Part shown: positions 1 through 7,231 of the stretch, piece by piece
How the letters are laid out: each line of letters begins with the position of its first letter
How positions within the stretch are numbered: the stretch's first letter is position 1
NCBI GenBank assembly: GCA_045590155.1
Contig: JAZNQL010000046.1
Coordinates: forward strand, 1-21,996
Source of the DNA: JAZNQL01 sp045590155
Lineage (GTDB): Bacteria > Bacillota > Clostridia > UMGS1883 > UMGS1540
Direction of reading: 5' to 3'
DNA: 21,996 nt
Position numbers and translations under genes: made by a program
Notes under the pieces: model-generated
Told to the model about the DNA's origin: nothing
Databases searched by the model: none
The model's input: the letters and a program-made list of their open reading frames with translations, nothing else

Positions 1-572
1 AGATGAACAAACTTGTAACCGATAATATGGTCGTCTTCATCAAGCGCGATGTTGGTTATGTAACCTTCAGCAAGCTCAAGATAACGGGGACCTTTTTCTT
101 TTGTTGAGAAAACAGTACCAATCTGACTTCTCAAACCTTTACCAAGGTCTTCAAGACCGGCACCGATGGGAAGACCGTCTTCTGAGAAAGCAGTCTGAGT
201 TCTGCCGTAAACAATCTGGAGGAACAATTCTCTCATAGCAGTGTTTATAGCGTCACAAACGAGGTCAGAGTTTAAAGCTTCTAAAAGAGTTTTACCTGCT
301 AAAATTTCGCAAGCCATAGCTGCCGAGTGAGTCATACCCGAGCAACCGCAGGTTTCTATTAAGGATTCTTCAATTATACCTTCTTTAACGTTAAGAGTGA
401 GTTTGCACATACCCTGCTGGGGAGCGCACCAGCCAATGCCGTGTGTAAGACCTGAAATGTCTTTAATTTCTTTAGCCTTGACCCATTTTCCTTCTTCAGG
501 AATGGGAGCGGGATCATGAGCAACGCCTTTTTTTACACAGTACATCTGCTGAACTTCATGTGAAAAATTCAT
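1..572 (-). CDS. Fe-S cluster assembly scaffold-like protein (3' end outside window)
   Basis: This partial gene is read leftward from an ATG at 572-570 and is open for about 190 codons to the window edge. The start is preceded by an AAAGGAG ribosome binding site about 7 bases upstream. The protein has cysteines at about 49 (GWCAP), 56, 75 and 77 (TCGCSGMTHSAAM), followed by a GRTQTAFSEDGLP stretch. I recognise this as the NifU-like 'iron-sulfur cluster assembly scaffold' family of anaerobic Firmicutes, which in relatives is often followed by a GGGtGRT-family protein; that partner would lie beyond the left edge. It would be cytoplasmic and is presumed to hold Fe-S clusters through its cysteines, but the biochemical role of this subgroup is less certain than that of classical NifU/IscU. 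It has its own promoter and lies 69 bases downstream of the aminotransferase on the same strand. Confidence 0.8.
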   Translation of the reverse strand, partial: MNFSHEVQQMYCVKKGVAHDPAPIPEEGKWVKAKEIKDISGLTHGIGWCAPQQGMCKLTLNVKEGIIEESLIETCGCSGMTHSAAMACEILAGKTLLEALNSDLVCDAINTAMRELFLQIVYGRTQTAFSEDGLPIGAGLEDLGKGLRSQIGTVFSTKEKGPRYLELAEGYITNIALDEDDHIIGYKFVH

Positions 573-606
573 GATAATATCTCCTTTCTTTTTTTACATC
601 CTGAAT

Positions 607-635
607 ATTTTATCATTTTTTGCAATTAAAATCAA
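607..635 (-). promoter_or_regulatory. Sigma-A type promoter for the Fe-S scaffold gene
   Basis: On the minus strand TTGATT (635-630) and TAAAAT (612-607) are separated by exactly 17 bases, and transcription would start near 600. No GC-rich hairpin separates the aminotransferase stop from this promoter, so read-through from upstream remains possible. Confidence 0.6.
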
Positions 636-641
636 TACTTT

Positions 642-1817
642 TTATAAATATTCCGACACAAACTCACTTATTCTGCCAAGAGCTGTGCGTATATTTTCTA
701 TTGAATATGCATACGAACATCTTATAAATCCTTCGCCGCTTGCACCAAAAGCAGAACCGGGGATAACCGCAACCTTTTTGCTGCGTAAAAGCTTTTCAGC
801 AAACTCGTTGGAAGAAAGCCCTGTTTTCTGAATTGAAGGGAACACATAAAAAGCTCCTTTCGGTTCAAAACAGTCAAGCCCCATACTTCTGAACCCGTCT
901 ACAATAAATTTGCGTCTGTAATCGTATTGCTGCCTCATACGTTCAATGTCATTATCGCCGTTTTTCAAAGCTTCAATAGCTGCATACTGGCTTGTGGTAG
1001 GGGTAGACATAATGGCAAATTGATGTACCTTTGTCATAGCCTTTATAATATCGGCATTGCCGCAAGCAAAACCTAAACGCCAGCCTGTCATTGCATAAGC
1101 CTTTGAGAATCCGTTTACAATAACGGTTCTTTCGCGCATTCCTTCTATTTGTGTAATGGAAATATGCTTTTGACCATAAGTGAGTTCAGCATAAATCTCA
1201 TCGCTTAAAACCATAATGTTGCTTTCTTTGATAACTTCAGCAATAGCCTCAAGATGCTCTCTTTCCATAATAGCACCGGTAGGATTGTTAGGGAATGGGA
1301 GAATAAGCAGTTTTGTTTTAGCGGTAAGCTTTTCTTTGATTTGCTGCGGCGTAAGTCTGAACTCATCTTCCGCCTTCGTAACAATAGGAACAGGTGTACC
1401 TCCCGCTAAAGTAACACAAGGGGAATAACAAACAAAACAAGGTTCGGGAATTAAAACTTCATCCCCTGGTCCTATAATGCTTCGTATCATAAGGTCGATA
1501 GCTTCGCTACCGCCAACTGTTACCAAAATTTCGCTCAATCCGTCGTATTCAAGATTAAAACGTCTTTTTAAATAGGTTGAAATTTCCTTTCTCAATTCGG
1601 CAATACCTGCATTTGCGGTATAATAGGTGCGTCCTTTTTTTAACGAAACTATACCTGCATCTCTTATGTGAGAGGGGGTTACAAAATCAGGCTCGCCAAC
1701 ACCTAAGGATATAACATCATCCATTTGCGCTGCAATATCAAAAAATTTACGTATTCCGGAAGGCGGTATTTCGGCAACTCTTTTTGTAATCATATCTTTT
1801 GCAGAAAAATTGCTCAT
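642..1817 (-). CDS. PLP-dependent class I aminotransferase (AspB/AlaT-like)
   Basis: This 391-residue cytoplasmic enzyme moves amino groups between an amino acid and a 2-oxo acid. All fold-type I landmarks are present: the YYTANAG segment near 65-71, PNNPTG (176-181) with the cofactor-contacting Asn, D206 and Y209 in SDEIYAE, the Schiff-base lysine K239 in NGFSKAYAMTGWRLGF, and the substrate carboxylate-binding R366 in GFIRCSYA. Length is normal for the family. Its ATG overlaps the TGA of the preceding Lrp-family gene (ATGA), which implies translational coupling and points to that regulator as its likely controller. The same pairing of an Lrp-type regulator with an aminotransferase is known for B. 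subtilis alaR-alaT (yugG-yugH), so alanine is a reasonable substrate guess, but aspartate, aromatic or other amino acids cannot be excluded from sequence. Confidence 0.93.
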   Translation of the reverse strand: MSNFSAKDMITKRVAEIPPSGIRKFFDIAAQMDDVISLGVGEPDFVTPSHIRDAGIVSLKKGRTYYTANAGIAELRKEISTYLKRRFNLEYDGLSEILVTVGGSEAIDLMIRSIIGPGDEVLIPEPCFVCYSPCVTLAGGTPVPIVTKAEDEFRLTPQQIKEKLTAKTKLLILPFPNNPTGAIMEREHLEAIAEVIKESNIMVLSDEIYAELTYGQKHISITQIEGMRERTVIVNGFSKAYAMTGWRLGFACGNADIIKAMTKVHQFAIMSTPTTSQYAAIEALKNGDNDIERMRQQYDYRRKFIVDGFRSMGLDCFEPKGAFYVFPSIQKTGLSSNEFAEKLLRSKKVAVIPGSAFGASGEGFIRCSYAYSIENIRTALGRISEFVSEYL

Positions 1818-2293
1818 GCCCCGAAAACTCCTCTCTCGTCTTTAGAGGATTTGGAAAAAATTTCGCCATAGTCTTTGTAAGTTTTAAGCATAAAGTGTGT
1901 ACCAGTGCTTATAACCCCGTCCATAGGAGCAAGCTTTTCGGCAACGAACAAAGCAACCTCTTTTATATTATGGCCTTTAATTAACAGAGCAATATCAAAT
2001 GCTCCTGACATAAGCCAAATACTCTTTATTCTGTGGTAAGAATAAAGCTGTTCGGCAAGTCCGTCAAAACCTTCTCCAAGCTGGGGAGTAACCTTAAGAG
2101 TAATAAGCGCCGAAACATAAGTATCGTCAACCTTGTCCCAGTCAATTAAAGTCTTGTAGCCAACAATAATCTTCTTCTCTTCAAGTTCTTTAATTACAGA
2201 AGCAACTTCAGCTTCGTCTCTGCCAAGCATTACAGCAATATCTTTTGAGGAAAGATGACCGTTGTTTTCAAGTAATTTTAAAATATCTCTCAT
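1814..2293 (-). CDS. Lrp/AsnC-family transcriptional regulator
   Basis: This 159-residue DNA-binding protein has an N-terminal winged helix-turn-helix (about 1-45; ILKLLENNGHLSSKDIA and VASVIKELEEKKII) followed by an AsnC/RAM ligand-binding domain (about 60-145; YVSALITLKV, SIWLMSGAFDIALLI). Family members form dimers or higher oligomers that bind an amino acid effector and control transport or metabolism genes. The gene is the first of a two-gene operon and shares an ATGA stop/start with the aminotransferase. The start ATG at 2293 has an AAAGGAAG site upstream with rather long spacing. Autoregulation through its own promoter region is common in the family but is not visible here as an obvious operator. 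Confidence 0.92.
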   Translation of the reverse strand: MRDILKLLENNGHLSSKDIAVMLGRDEAEVASVIKELEEKKIIVGYKTLIDWDKVDDTYVSALITLKVTPQLGEGFDGLAEQLYSYHRIKSIWLMSGAFDIALLIKGHNIKEVALFVAEKLAPMDGVISTGTHFMLKTYKDYGEIFSKSSKDERGVFGA

Positions 2294-2319
2294 AATAAAT
2301 CTTCCTTTCTATATATAAG

Positions 2320-2348
2320 ATTATACTATCAAAAAGCGTTATAATCAA
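2320..2348 (-). promoter_or_regulatory. Promoter of the Lrp-aminotransferase operon
   Basis: On the minus strand TTGATT (2348-2343) and a perfect TATAAT (2325-2320) are 17 bases apart. The DNA just upstream (2349-2400) is almost pure A/T, which could act as an UP element both for this promoter and for the divergent tRNA promoter at 2399. Confidence 0.75.
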
Positions 2349-2398
2349 TAGTTTTTTTAGTAAGAAAAAAATTTTTTAAAAAAATAATAAAATTTTTA

Positions 2399-2427
2399 TT
2401 GACAAATGAGTTAAAAACTGCTATACT
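2399..2427 (+). promoter_or_regulatory. Consensus promoter of the tRNA operon
   Basis: TTGACA (2399-2404), a 17-base spacer and TATACT (2422-2427) form a near-perfect sigma-A promoter. It sits 16 bases before the first tRNA and just downstream of a long A/T tract, as expected for a strong stable-RNA promoter. Confidence 0.85.
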
Positions 2428-2443
2428 TATTCAAGTCGGTTGT

Positions 2444-2517
2444 GCGGGTGTAGTTCAATGGTAGAATCTCAGCCTTCCAAGCTGATCGCGTGGGTTCGAT
2501 TCCCATCACCCGCTCCA
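2444..2517 (+). tRNA. tRNA-Gly (anticodon TCC)
   Basis: The acceptor arms GCGGGTG and CACCCGC (2507-2513) pair perfectly. The anticodon loop reads CTTCCAA, giving TCC. The T-loop motif GGTTCGATTCC is present and the 3' CCA is encoded (2515-2517). It is the first of five closely spaced tRNAs that share one promoter and terminator. Confidence 0.97.
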
Positions 2518-2528
2518 CTTATTTATAT

Positions 2529-2605
2529 GCGCCTGTAGCTCAGCCGGATAGAGCAACTGCCTTCTAAGCAGTGGGCCAGGAGTTCGAGTCTCTTCAGGCG
2601 CGCCA
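2529..2605 (+). tRNA. tRNA-Arg (anticodon TCT)
   Basis: The acceptor arm GCGCCTG pairs with CAGGCGC (2595-2601), with discriminator G2602 and encoded CCA (2603-2605). The anticodon arm ACTGCCTTCTAAGCAGT shows anticodon TCT, which reads AGA/AGG codons. It lies 11 bases after tRNA-Gly. Confidence 0.97.
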
Positions 2606-2609
2606 TTAT

Positions 2610-2687
2610 GGTGGGTATAGTTCAGCTGGCTAGAGCGCCAGATTGTGGCTCTGGAGGTCGCCGGTTCAAGTCCGGCTACCCACCCCA
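2610..2687 (+). tRNA. tRNA-His (anticodon GTG), with encoded G-1
   Basis: The body starts with GTGGGTA at 2611 and pairs with TACCCAC (2677-2683). G2610 supplies the histidine-specific extra 5' base opposite discriminator C2684, and CCA (2685-2687) is encoded. The anticodon arm CCAGATTGTGGCTCTGG shows GTG. Confidence 0.96.
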
Positions 2688-2696
2688 AATAAACAT

Positions 2697-2771
2697 TGGG
2701 CTGTAGCCAAGTGGTAAGGCACAGGACTTTGACTCCTGCATTCGTTGGTCCGAGTCCAACCAGCCCAGCCA
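2697..2771 (+). tRNA. tRNA-Gln (anticodon TTG)
   Basis: The acceptor arm TGGGCTG (2697-2703) pairs with CAGCCCA (2761-2767), the U1-A72 end being typical of glutamine tRNAs. The anticodon loop ACTTTGACT gives TTG. Discriminator G2768 and CCA (2769-2771) follow. Confidence 0.96.
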
Positions 2772-2778
2772 AATATTT

Positions 2779-2854
2779 GATCCATTAGCTCAGTTGGCAG
2801 AGCACTTGACTTTTAATCAAGGTGTCCGGAGTTCGAATCTCCGATGGATCACCA
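2779..2854 (+). tRNA. tRNA-Lys (anticodon TTT)
   Basis: The acceptor arm GATCCAT pairs with ATGGATC (2844-2850), with discriminator A2851 and CCA (2852-2854). The anticodon loop ACTTTTAAT gives TTT. It is the last tRNA of the operon, directly followed by the terminator. Confidence 0.97.
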
Positions 2855-2886
2855 AAAATCCTCGTACGATAGTACGGGGATTTTTT
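2855..2886 (+). terminator. Intrinsic terminator of the tRNA operon
   Basis: The stem ATCCTCGTAC / GTACGGGGAT (one T-G wobble) closes a GATA loop and is followed by six T residues (2881-2886). It begins right after the CCA of tRNA-Lys. Confidence 0.9.
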
Positions 2887-2914
2887 ATTAACTATTCACT
2901 CTTCCTTACATATG

Positions 2915-2943
2915 TTGACAAAGATTAAATTTAAAGTTATAAT
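2915..2943 (+). promoter_or_regulatory. Promoter of the glycerate kinase gene
   Basis: TTGACA (2915-2920), a 17-base spacer and TATAAT (2938-2943) form a perfect consensus promoter. Transcription would start near 2950, giving a leader of about 80 bases. An upstream in-frame ATG at 2912 lies before this promoter, so it cannot be the start of the protein made from this transcript. Confidence 0.85.
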
Positions 2944-3028
2944 ATTACGAGTCAGAACGATAGTGCAGTTTTGTTTGTATCGAAAAAATTATACGATAAA
3001 TAACACGCTTGTAATTTTGGAGGAGAAT

Positions 3029-4165
3029 ATGAGAGTAACAGTAGCAATAGACTCTTTTAAAGGAAGCCTTACAACTTTTGAAGCAGGTAAAGCTGCAGAA
3101 GAAGGTATAAGAAAAGTCTGCAAAAATGCACAGGTAAATGTATTGCCGATAGCAGACGGAGGGGAAGGCACAGTAAATGCAATAGTTGCCGCAACAGGAG
3201 GTAATTTAGAGAGAGTTTTAGTATGTGACCCTCTTGGAAGACCAATTGAGGCAGAATATGGAATAATCCCCAAAACAAAAACGGCAGTTATAGAAATGTC
3301 AGCCGCAGCAGGGATAACGCTTGTTGAAGAAAAAGAGCGAAATCCTCTTAATGCTACAACTTTTGGAGTTGGGCAAATGATTTTGGACGCTATTTCAAAA
3401 GGTTGCAGAAAGTTTATAATAGGTATAGGTGGCAGCGCAACAAACGATGGCGGTACAGGAATGCTTTCAGCTCTTGGGTTTGAATTTCTGGATAAAGAAG
3501 GAAATAAAGTAGTTCTCGGGGCAAAAGGGTTAAAAGACATTGTAAAAATAAAAACAGATAATGCGGAGTCCTTATTATCTGAATGTGAATTTTGTGTTGC
3601 TTGTGACGTAAAAAATGTTCTTTGCGGAGAAAACGGCTGTAGTGCAGTTTACGGTCCGCAGAAGGGCGCAACAGAGCAAATGATAAAGGATATGGACGCA
3701 TGGCTTGAAAAGTATGCTTGTTTAACAAAACAAGTTATATCCTCTGCCGACGCAAACTTTCCGGGCACAGGTGCAGCAGGAGGTTTGGGCTTTGCCTTTT
3801 TGTCATACCTTAACGCAAAGCTTGAATCGGGAATTGATTTGGTAATTAAAGAAACAGGTCTTGAAGATTATATAAAAGACTCCGATTTTATTGTTACGGG
3901 AGAAGGAAGACTTGACGGACAGTCATATATGGGAAAAGTTCCTATAGGCGTTGCAAAGCTTGCAAAAAAATATAATAAGCCTGTAATAGCATTTTCGGGT
4001 TGTGTTACAGATGATGCAGTCATTTGCAATGAACATGGTATCGATGCATTTTTCCCAATATTAAGAACCCCGTGTACCTTGCAGGAGGCAATGAATTCTG
4101 TTAATGCATACAAGAATTTGAAAGAAACAGTATATCAGGTGTTCAGACTTATAAACCTACAATAA
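3029..4165 (+). CDS. glxK: Glycerate kinase (GlxK/GarK family)
   Basis: This 378-residue cytoplasmic kinase phosphorylates D-glycerate with ATP, feeding glycerate into lower glycolysis or serine-linked carbon flow. Family signatures are DSFKGS (8-13), IADGGEGT (41-48), the glycine-rich GIGGSATNDGGTG (132-144), GTGAAGGLGFAF, and VTGEGRLDGQS near the C-terminus. The frame is open 39 codons further upstream, but the consensus promoter at 2915-2943 lies inside that extension, while the ATG at 3029 has a GGAGGAG site 5-6 bases upstream and gives the family-typical N-terminus MRVTVAIDSFKGS. It is a single-gene transcript with a terminator right after the stop. The family contains both 2- and 3-phosphoglycerate formers; the sequence alone does not say which. 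Confidence 0.95.
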   Translation: MRVTVAIDSFKGSLTTFEAGKAAEEGIRKVCKNAQVNVLPIADGGEGTVNAIVAATGGNLERVLVCDPLGRPIEAEYGIIPKTKTAVIEMSAAAGITLVEEKERNPLNATTFGVGQMILDAISKGCRKFIIGIGGSATNDGGTGMLSALGFEFLDKEGNKVVLGAKGLKDIVKIKTDNAESLLSECEFCVACDVKNVLCGENGCSAVYGPQKGATEQMIKDMDAWLEKYACLTKQVISSADANFPGTGAAGGLGFAFLSYLNAKLESGIDLVIKETGLEDYIKDSDFIVTGEGRLDGQSYMGKVPIGVAKLAKKYNKPVIAFSGCVTDDAVICNEHGIDAFFPILRTPCTLQEAMNSVNAYKNLKETVYQVFRLINLQ

Positions 4166-4202
4166 AAAAATGAGTTGCAAAAATTTTGTAACTCATTTTT
4201 TT
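4166..4202 (+). terminator. Intrinsic terminator after glycerate kinase
   Basis: ATGAGTTGC and GTAACTCAT pair (one G-T wobble) around an A/T-rich loop, with T7 at 4196-4202. The stem starts within a few bases of the glycerate kinase stop codon. Confidence 0.8.
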
Positions 4203-4213
4203 GCATTAAGGAC

Positions 4214-4243
4214 TTGAAAACATATGTCAAAATGTGTTATAAT
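4214..4243 (+). promoter_or_regulatory. Promoter of glyA-rarA
   Basis: TTGAAA (4214-4219) and a perfect TATAAT (4238-4243) are 18 bases apart, which leaves a leader of roughly 50 bases before glyA. No riboswitch-like fold is visible in that leader. Confidence 0.75.
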
Positions 4244-4303
4244 ATATAAAAATATATACTGGGGAAATATTTTTTCAGGATAAACAAGAGAGGAGATCTT
4301 TAA

Positions 4304-5539
4304 ATGTTTAGTACAAATGAAGTTAGAAAAGTTGATGTGCAAATTGCAGAGGCCATAGAAGCAGAAATTTCAAGACAGAGATCTAAAATAGAACTTATAG
4401 CATCAGAAAATTTTGTAAGCCCTGCAGTAATGGAGGCAATGGGCAGCCCCCTTACAAATAAATATGCAGAAGGTTATCCCGCAAAGCGTTATTACGGCGG
4501 ATGTGAATGCGTTGATATAGTTGAAGATATAGCACGAAACACAGCTAAAGAAATTTTTGGAGCAGAACATGCAAACGTTCAGCCTCATTCGGGGGCACAG
4601 GCAAATATGGGCGTATTTTTTGCAATGCTCTCGCCTGGAGATACAGTTTTAAGTATGAGCCTTGCACACGGCGGTCACTTAAGTCACGGCAGCCCTGTAA
4701 ATATGTCAGGTAAATATTTTAACATAATTCCTTACGGAGTTTCAAAGGAAACAGAAACAATAGACTATGACGAAGTACGCCAGCTTGCATTAAAGCATAA
4801 GCCCAAGCTTATTTTGGCAGGTGCAAGTGCATACCCGAGAACAATAGATTTTGAAAAATTTGCCGAAATTGCAAAAGAAGTAGGCGCATATTTTATGGTA
4901 GATATGGCGCATATAGCAGGACTTGTAGCAGCAGGCTTGCATCCAAGTCCCGTTCCTTATGCAGATTTTGTAACCACAACAACACATAAAACCTTAAGAG
5001 GTCCCCGTGGCGGTATGATTTTATGTCGTGAAGAATATGCAAAAGCAATAGATAAAGCAATGTTCCCCGGTATCCAGGGCGGACCTTTAATGCATGTTAT
5101 AGCAGCAAAAGCAGTATGCTTTAAAGAAGCACTTTCGGCAGAATTTAAAGAATATCAGAAAAATATACTTAAAAATGCAAAAGCATTAAGCGAAGCTCTG
5201 GCAGAAAAAGGTTTCCGCATTATTTCTGGCGGAACAGACAATCATTTAATGCTTATTGACTTAACTTCGATGAACATAACAGGTAAAGATGCTGAACATT
5301 TGCTTGACAGTGTAGGCATTACAGTAAACAAAAATGCAATTCCTTTTGATACACAAAGTCCCTTTGTAACAAGTGGTTTGAGAATAGGAACACCAGCAGC
5401 TACATCACGAGGCTTCAAAGAAGAAGATATGAAGGAAATTGCAGAGCTTATATATCTTACAATTTCAGATTACGAAAATAAAGCAGAAGAGGTAAAGGGA
5501 AGAGTAAAGGCTCTTTGCGACAAATACCCGCTTTACTAA
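4304..5539 (+). CDS. glyA: Serine hydroxymethyltransferase
   Basis: GlyA interconverts serine plus tetrahydrofolate with glycine plus 5,10-methylene-tetrahydrofolate, the main source of one-carbon units. The 411-residue length is standard. Visible signatures are LIASENF (31-37), YAEGYPAKRYYGGCE with the active-site tyrosines, D200 and H203 in VDMAHIAGL, and the PLP lysine K229 in TTTTHKTLRGPRGG. The start ATG has an AGAGGAG site 8-9 bases upstream and there is a consensus promoter further up. It is the first gene of a two-gene unit with rarA, 12 bases ahead of that gene's chosen start. The protein is a cytoplasmic homodimer or tetramer in this family. Nothing about it is unusual. Confidence 0.98.
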   Translation: MFSTNEVRKVDVQIAEAIEAEISRQRSKIELIASENFVSPAVMEAMGSPLTNKYAEGYPAKRYYGGCECVDIVEDIARNTAKEIFGAEHANVQPHSGAQANMGVFFAMLSPGDTVLSMSLAHGGHLSHGSPVNMSGKYFNIIPYGVSKETETIDYDEVRQLALKHKPKLILAGASAYPRTIDFEKFAEIAKEVGAYFMVDMAHIAGLVAAGLHPSPVPYADFVTTTTHKTLRGPRGGMILCREEYAKAIDKAMFPGIQGGPLMHVIAAKAVCFKEALSAEFKEYQKNILKNAKALSEALAEKGFRIISGGTDNHLMLIDLTSMNITGKDAEHLLDSVGITVNKNAIPFDTQSPFVTSGLRIGTPAATSRGFKEEDMKEIAELIYLTISDYENKAEEVKGRVKALCDKYPLY

Positions 5540-5551
5540 GAAGGAATGAAA

Positions 5552-6820
5552 ATGAAAGCACCGCTTGCAGACAGAATACGACCTAAAAGTCTTGACGATG
5601 TAGTGGGGCAGACCCATATACTTTCAGAAGGCAAAGTGTTGAGAAATATAATAGAGACAGGCAATGTAGGGAATATGATTTTCTACGGTCCGTCAGGCAC
5701 GGGCAAAACCACGGTTGCAAATATTGCCGCAGCAAAGGCAGGAAAGCCTATATATAAACTAAATGCCACAAATGCGTCGGTTTCCGATATAAAAAGTATA
5801 GTATCAGACCTTGAAGGTTTTGGTAATGAAAACGGAGTTATTTTATATCTTGACGAAATACAGAATTTCAATAAAAAACAACAACAGGCTCTTTTGGAGT
5901 TTATAGAAAACGGCAGAATAACACTTATTGCAAGTACAACCGAAAATCCGTATTTTTATATTTATAACGCTATACTGTCCCGAAGTGTGGTGTTTGAATT
6001 TCGTGAAGTTTCCCCAAAAGAGCAGGTAAAAGCGGTAATGCGTGCGGCAGACATTTTGAAAGAAGAAGGCATAAATGTACTTTTAGACGAAGAATGCGCA
6101 CAGTATATATGCGATTGCTCGGCAGGGGATGTAAGAAAAGCTATAAATACACTTGAAACAGCAGTTTTAAGTACAATTCAAAATAAAAATGGCGAGTTTT
6201 GTGTAAGTATAGAATCGGTTATGCAGTGTACTGCAAACCGTGCAATGAGAAGTGATAAAGACGGTGATAGTTATTATGATATTGCAAGTGCTTTTCAGAA
6301 ATCTATTAGGGGGAGTGACCCTGATGCCGCAGTACATTATCTTGCACGAATGCTCGAGGCAGGGGATATTAAAACCCCAATAAGGAGATTACTTGTCATA
6401 GCAGCAGAGGATATAGGTCTTGCATATCCGCAGGCAATAAGCATTGTAAAAGCGTGTACCGATGCCGCGTTTGAACTCGGTCTCCCCGAAGCCCGAATTC
6501 CCTTAACCGAAGCGGTTTTGCTTTTGGCAAATGCACCGAAGTCAAATTCTGTAATCGAGGCGATTGATCTAGCCATGGCAGATATACGACACGGCTATAC
6601 AGGAGATGTCCCTGTTCACTTAAAGGATGCGCATTATTCAGGAGCAGAAAAATTGGGAAGAGGAATAGAATATAAGTATCCTCACTCATATCCTAATAAC
6701 TATGTATCCCAGCAGTATCTTCCAAATGAGATAAAGAACAAAAAATATTATGTTGCCGGCAACAATAAAAACGAACAGGCAACACAGGAATACTGGAAAA
6801 AAATTAAATACAATAAATAA
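5552..6820 (+). CDS. rarA: Replication-associated recombination protein A (RarA/MgsA AAA+ ATPase)
   Basis: RarA is a clamp-loader-like AAA+ ATPase that acts at stalled replication forks and single-strand DNA ends. In this 422-residue protein the Walker A motif GPSGTGKT is at 46-53, Walker B LYLDE ends at D101-E102, sensor 1 ASTTENP is near 128-133 and an arginine finger candidate (SR144) follows. The C-terminal half carries the MgsA-type tetramerisation region (PIRRLLVIAAEDIGLA, KDAHYSGAEKLGRG). An ATG two codons earlier (5546) abuts the AAGGA ribosome binding site with no spacer, whereas the ATG at 5552 has a 6-base spacer, so I use 5552. It follows glyA closely and ends at a strong terminator. 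No functional link with GlyA is implied beyond co-transcription. Confidence 0.95.
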   Translation: MKAPLADRIRPKSLDDVVGQTHILSEGKVLRNIIETGNVGNMIFYGPSGTGKTTVANIAAAKAGKPIYKLNATNASVSDIKSIVSDLEGFGNENGVILYLDEIQNFNKKQQQALLEFIENGRITLIASTTENPYFYIYNAILSRSVVFEFREVSPKEQVKAVMRAADILKEEGINVLLDEECAQYICDCSAGDVRKAINTLETAVLSTIQNKNGEFCVSIESVMQCTANRAMRSDKDGDSYYDIASAFQKSIRGSDPDAAVHYLARMLEAGDIKTPIRRLLVIAAEDIGLAYPQAISIVKACTDAAFELGLPEARIPLTEAVLLLANAPKSNSVIEAIDLAMADIRHGYTGDVPVHLKDAHYSGAEKLGRGIEYKYPHSYPNNYVSQQYLPNEIKNKKYYVAGNNKNEQATQEYWKKIKYNK

Positions 6821-6827
6821 AAAAAGT

Positions 6828-6856
6828 AAACCCTCTGCACAAATGCAGAGGGTTTT
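6828..6856. terminator. Bidirectional terminator between rarA and ireB
   Basis: CCCTCTGCA (6831-6839) and TGCAGAGGG (6844-6852) form a 9-bp GC-rich stem with a 4-base loop, flanked by A-runs on the left and T-runs on the right. Because each strand has a T-tract after the stem, it can end both rarA (plus) and ireB (minus). Confidence 0.9.
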
Positions 6857-6872
6857 AAAATTTCAAAAGGTT

Positions 6873-7130
6873 TTACTTTTCAATATAATTTTTCAAAAGA
6901 AACTCTATAATTTCATCTCTTTCAACTCTGTTTATCAGGCTGCGAGCATTATTATGGCTTGTAATATAAGTAGGATCACCCGAAATAATATATCCTACAA
7001 TCTGGTTTACAGGGTCGTACCCTTTTTCAGATAAAGCCTTATACACTTCGGAAATAACATCACAAACACGTGGCTTCTTTTCTGCTGGAATTTGAAATTT
7101 TACAGTATTGTCATTAAAGTTTAAATCCAT
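6873..7130 (-). CDS. ireB: IreB-family regulatory phosphoprotein (DUF965)
   Basis: This 85-residue cytoplasmic protein matches the IreB/YrzL family, named for the Enterococcus faecalis protein that is phosphorylated by the Ser/Thr kinase IreK and modulates cell-wall stress and cephalosporin resistance. The family core is clear: YKALSEKGYDPVNQIVGYII, SGDPTYITSHNNARSLI and ERDEIIEFLLKNYI. A threonine near the N-terminus (T9 in DNTVKF) is in the region of the family's phosphorylation sites. A GTG three codons upstream (7139) falls inside the AGGTGAT Shine-Dalgarno match at 7141-7135, so the ATG at 7130 is the better start. In many Firmicutes ireB lies between alaS and ruvX; here it stands alone with its own promoter and terminator. 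Confidence 0.93.
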   Translation of the reverse strand: MDLNFNDNTVKFQIPAEKKPRVCDVISEVYKALSEKGYDPVNQIVGYIISGDPTYITSHNNARSLINRVERDEIIEFLLKNYIEK

Positions 7131-7162
7131 AATAATCACCTGCTTTTTATCTTTATGTAATA

Positions 7163-7191
7163 AATATACACCTTATTTTATGTTTTTTCAA
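7163..7191 (-). promoter_or_regulatory. Promoter of ireB
   Basis: On the minus strand TTGAAA (7191-7186) and TATATT (7168-7163) are 17 bases apart, in an A/T-rich region between the probable spoVM stop and ireB. This lets ireB be expressed independently of the micro-genes upstream. Confidence 0.65.
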
Positions 7192-7231
7192 TAGATTTTA
7201 AAAAAACATTTTATTAAGATTATGTTACAGA

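Noticed and set aside
2506..2772. An 88-codon minus-strand frame across the tRNA array
   Set aside because: It is antisense to four tRNAs and its peptide (with GLEPATSRATIWRSSQLNY) is the well-known artefact produced by translating tRNA genes backwards.
2989..4113. Minus-strand open frames opposite glycerate kinase
   Set aside because: They are antisense to a conserved enzyme and span its promoter leader, with no ribosome binding site or recognisable motif.
4244..4303. Possible glycine or folate (THF) riboswitch ahead of glyA
   Set aside because: The leader is only about 50 A/T-rich bases with no stable stem, too short for either class.
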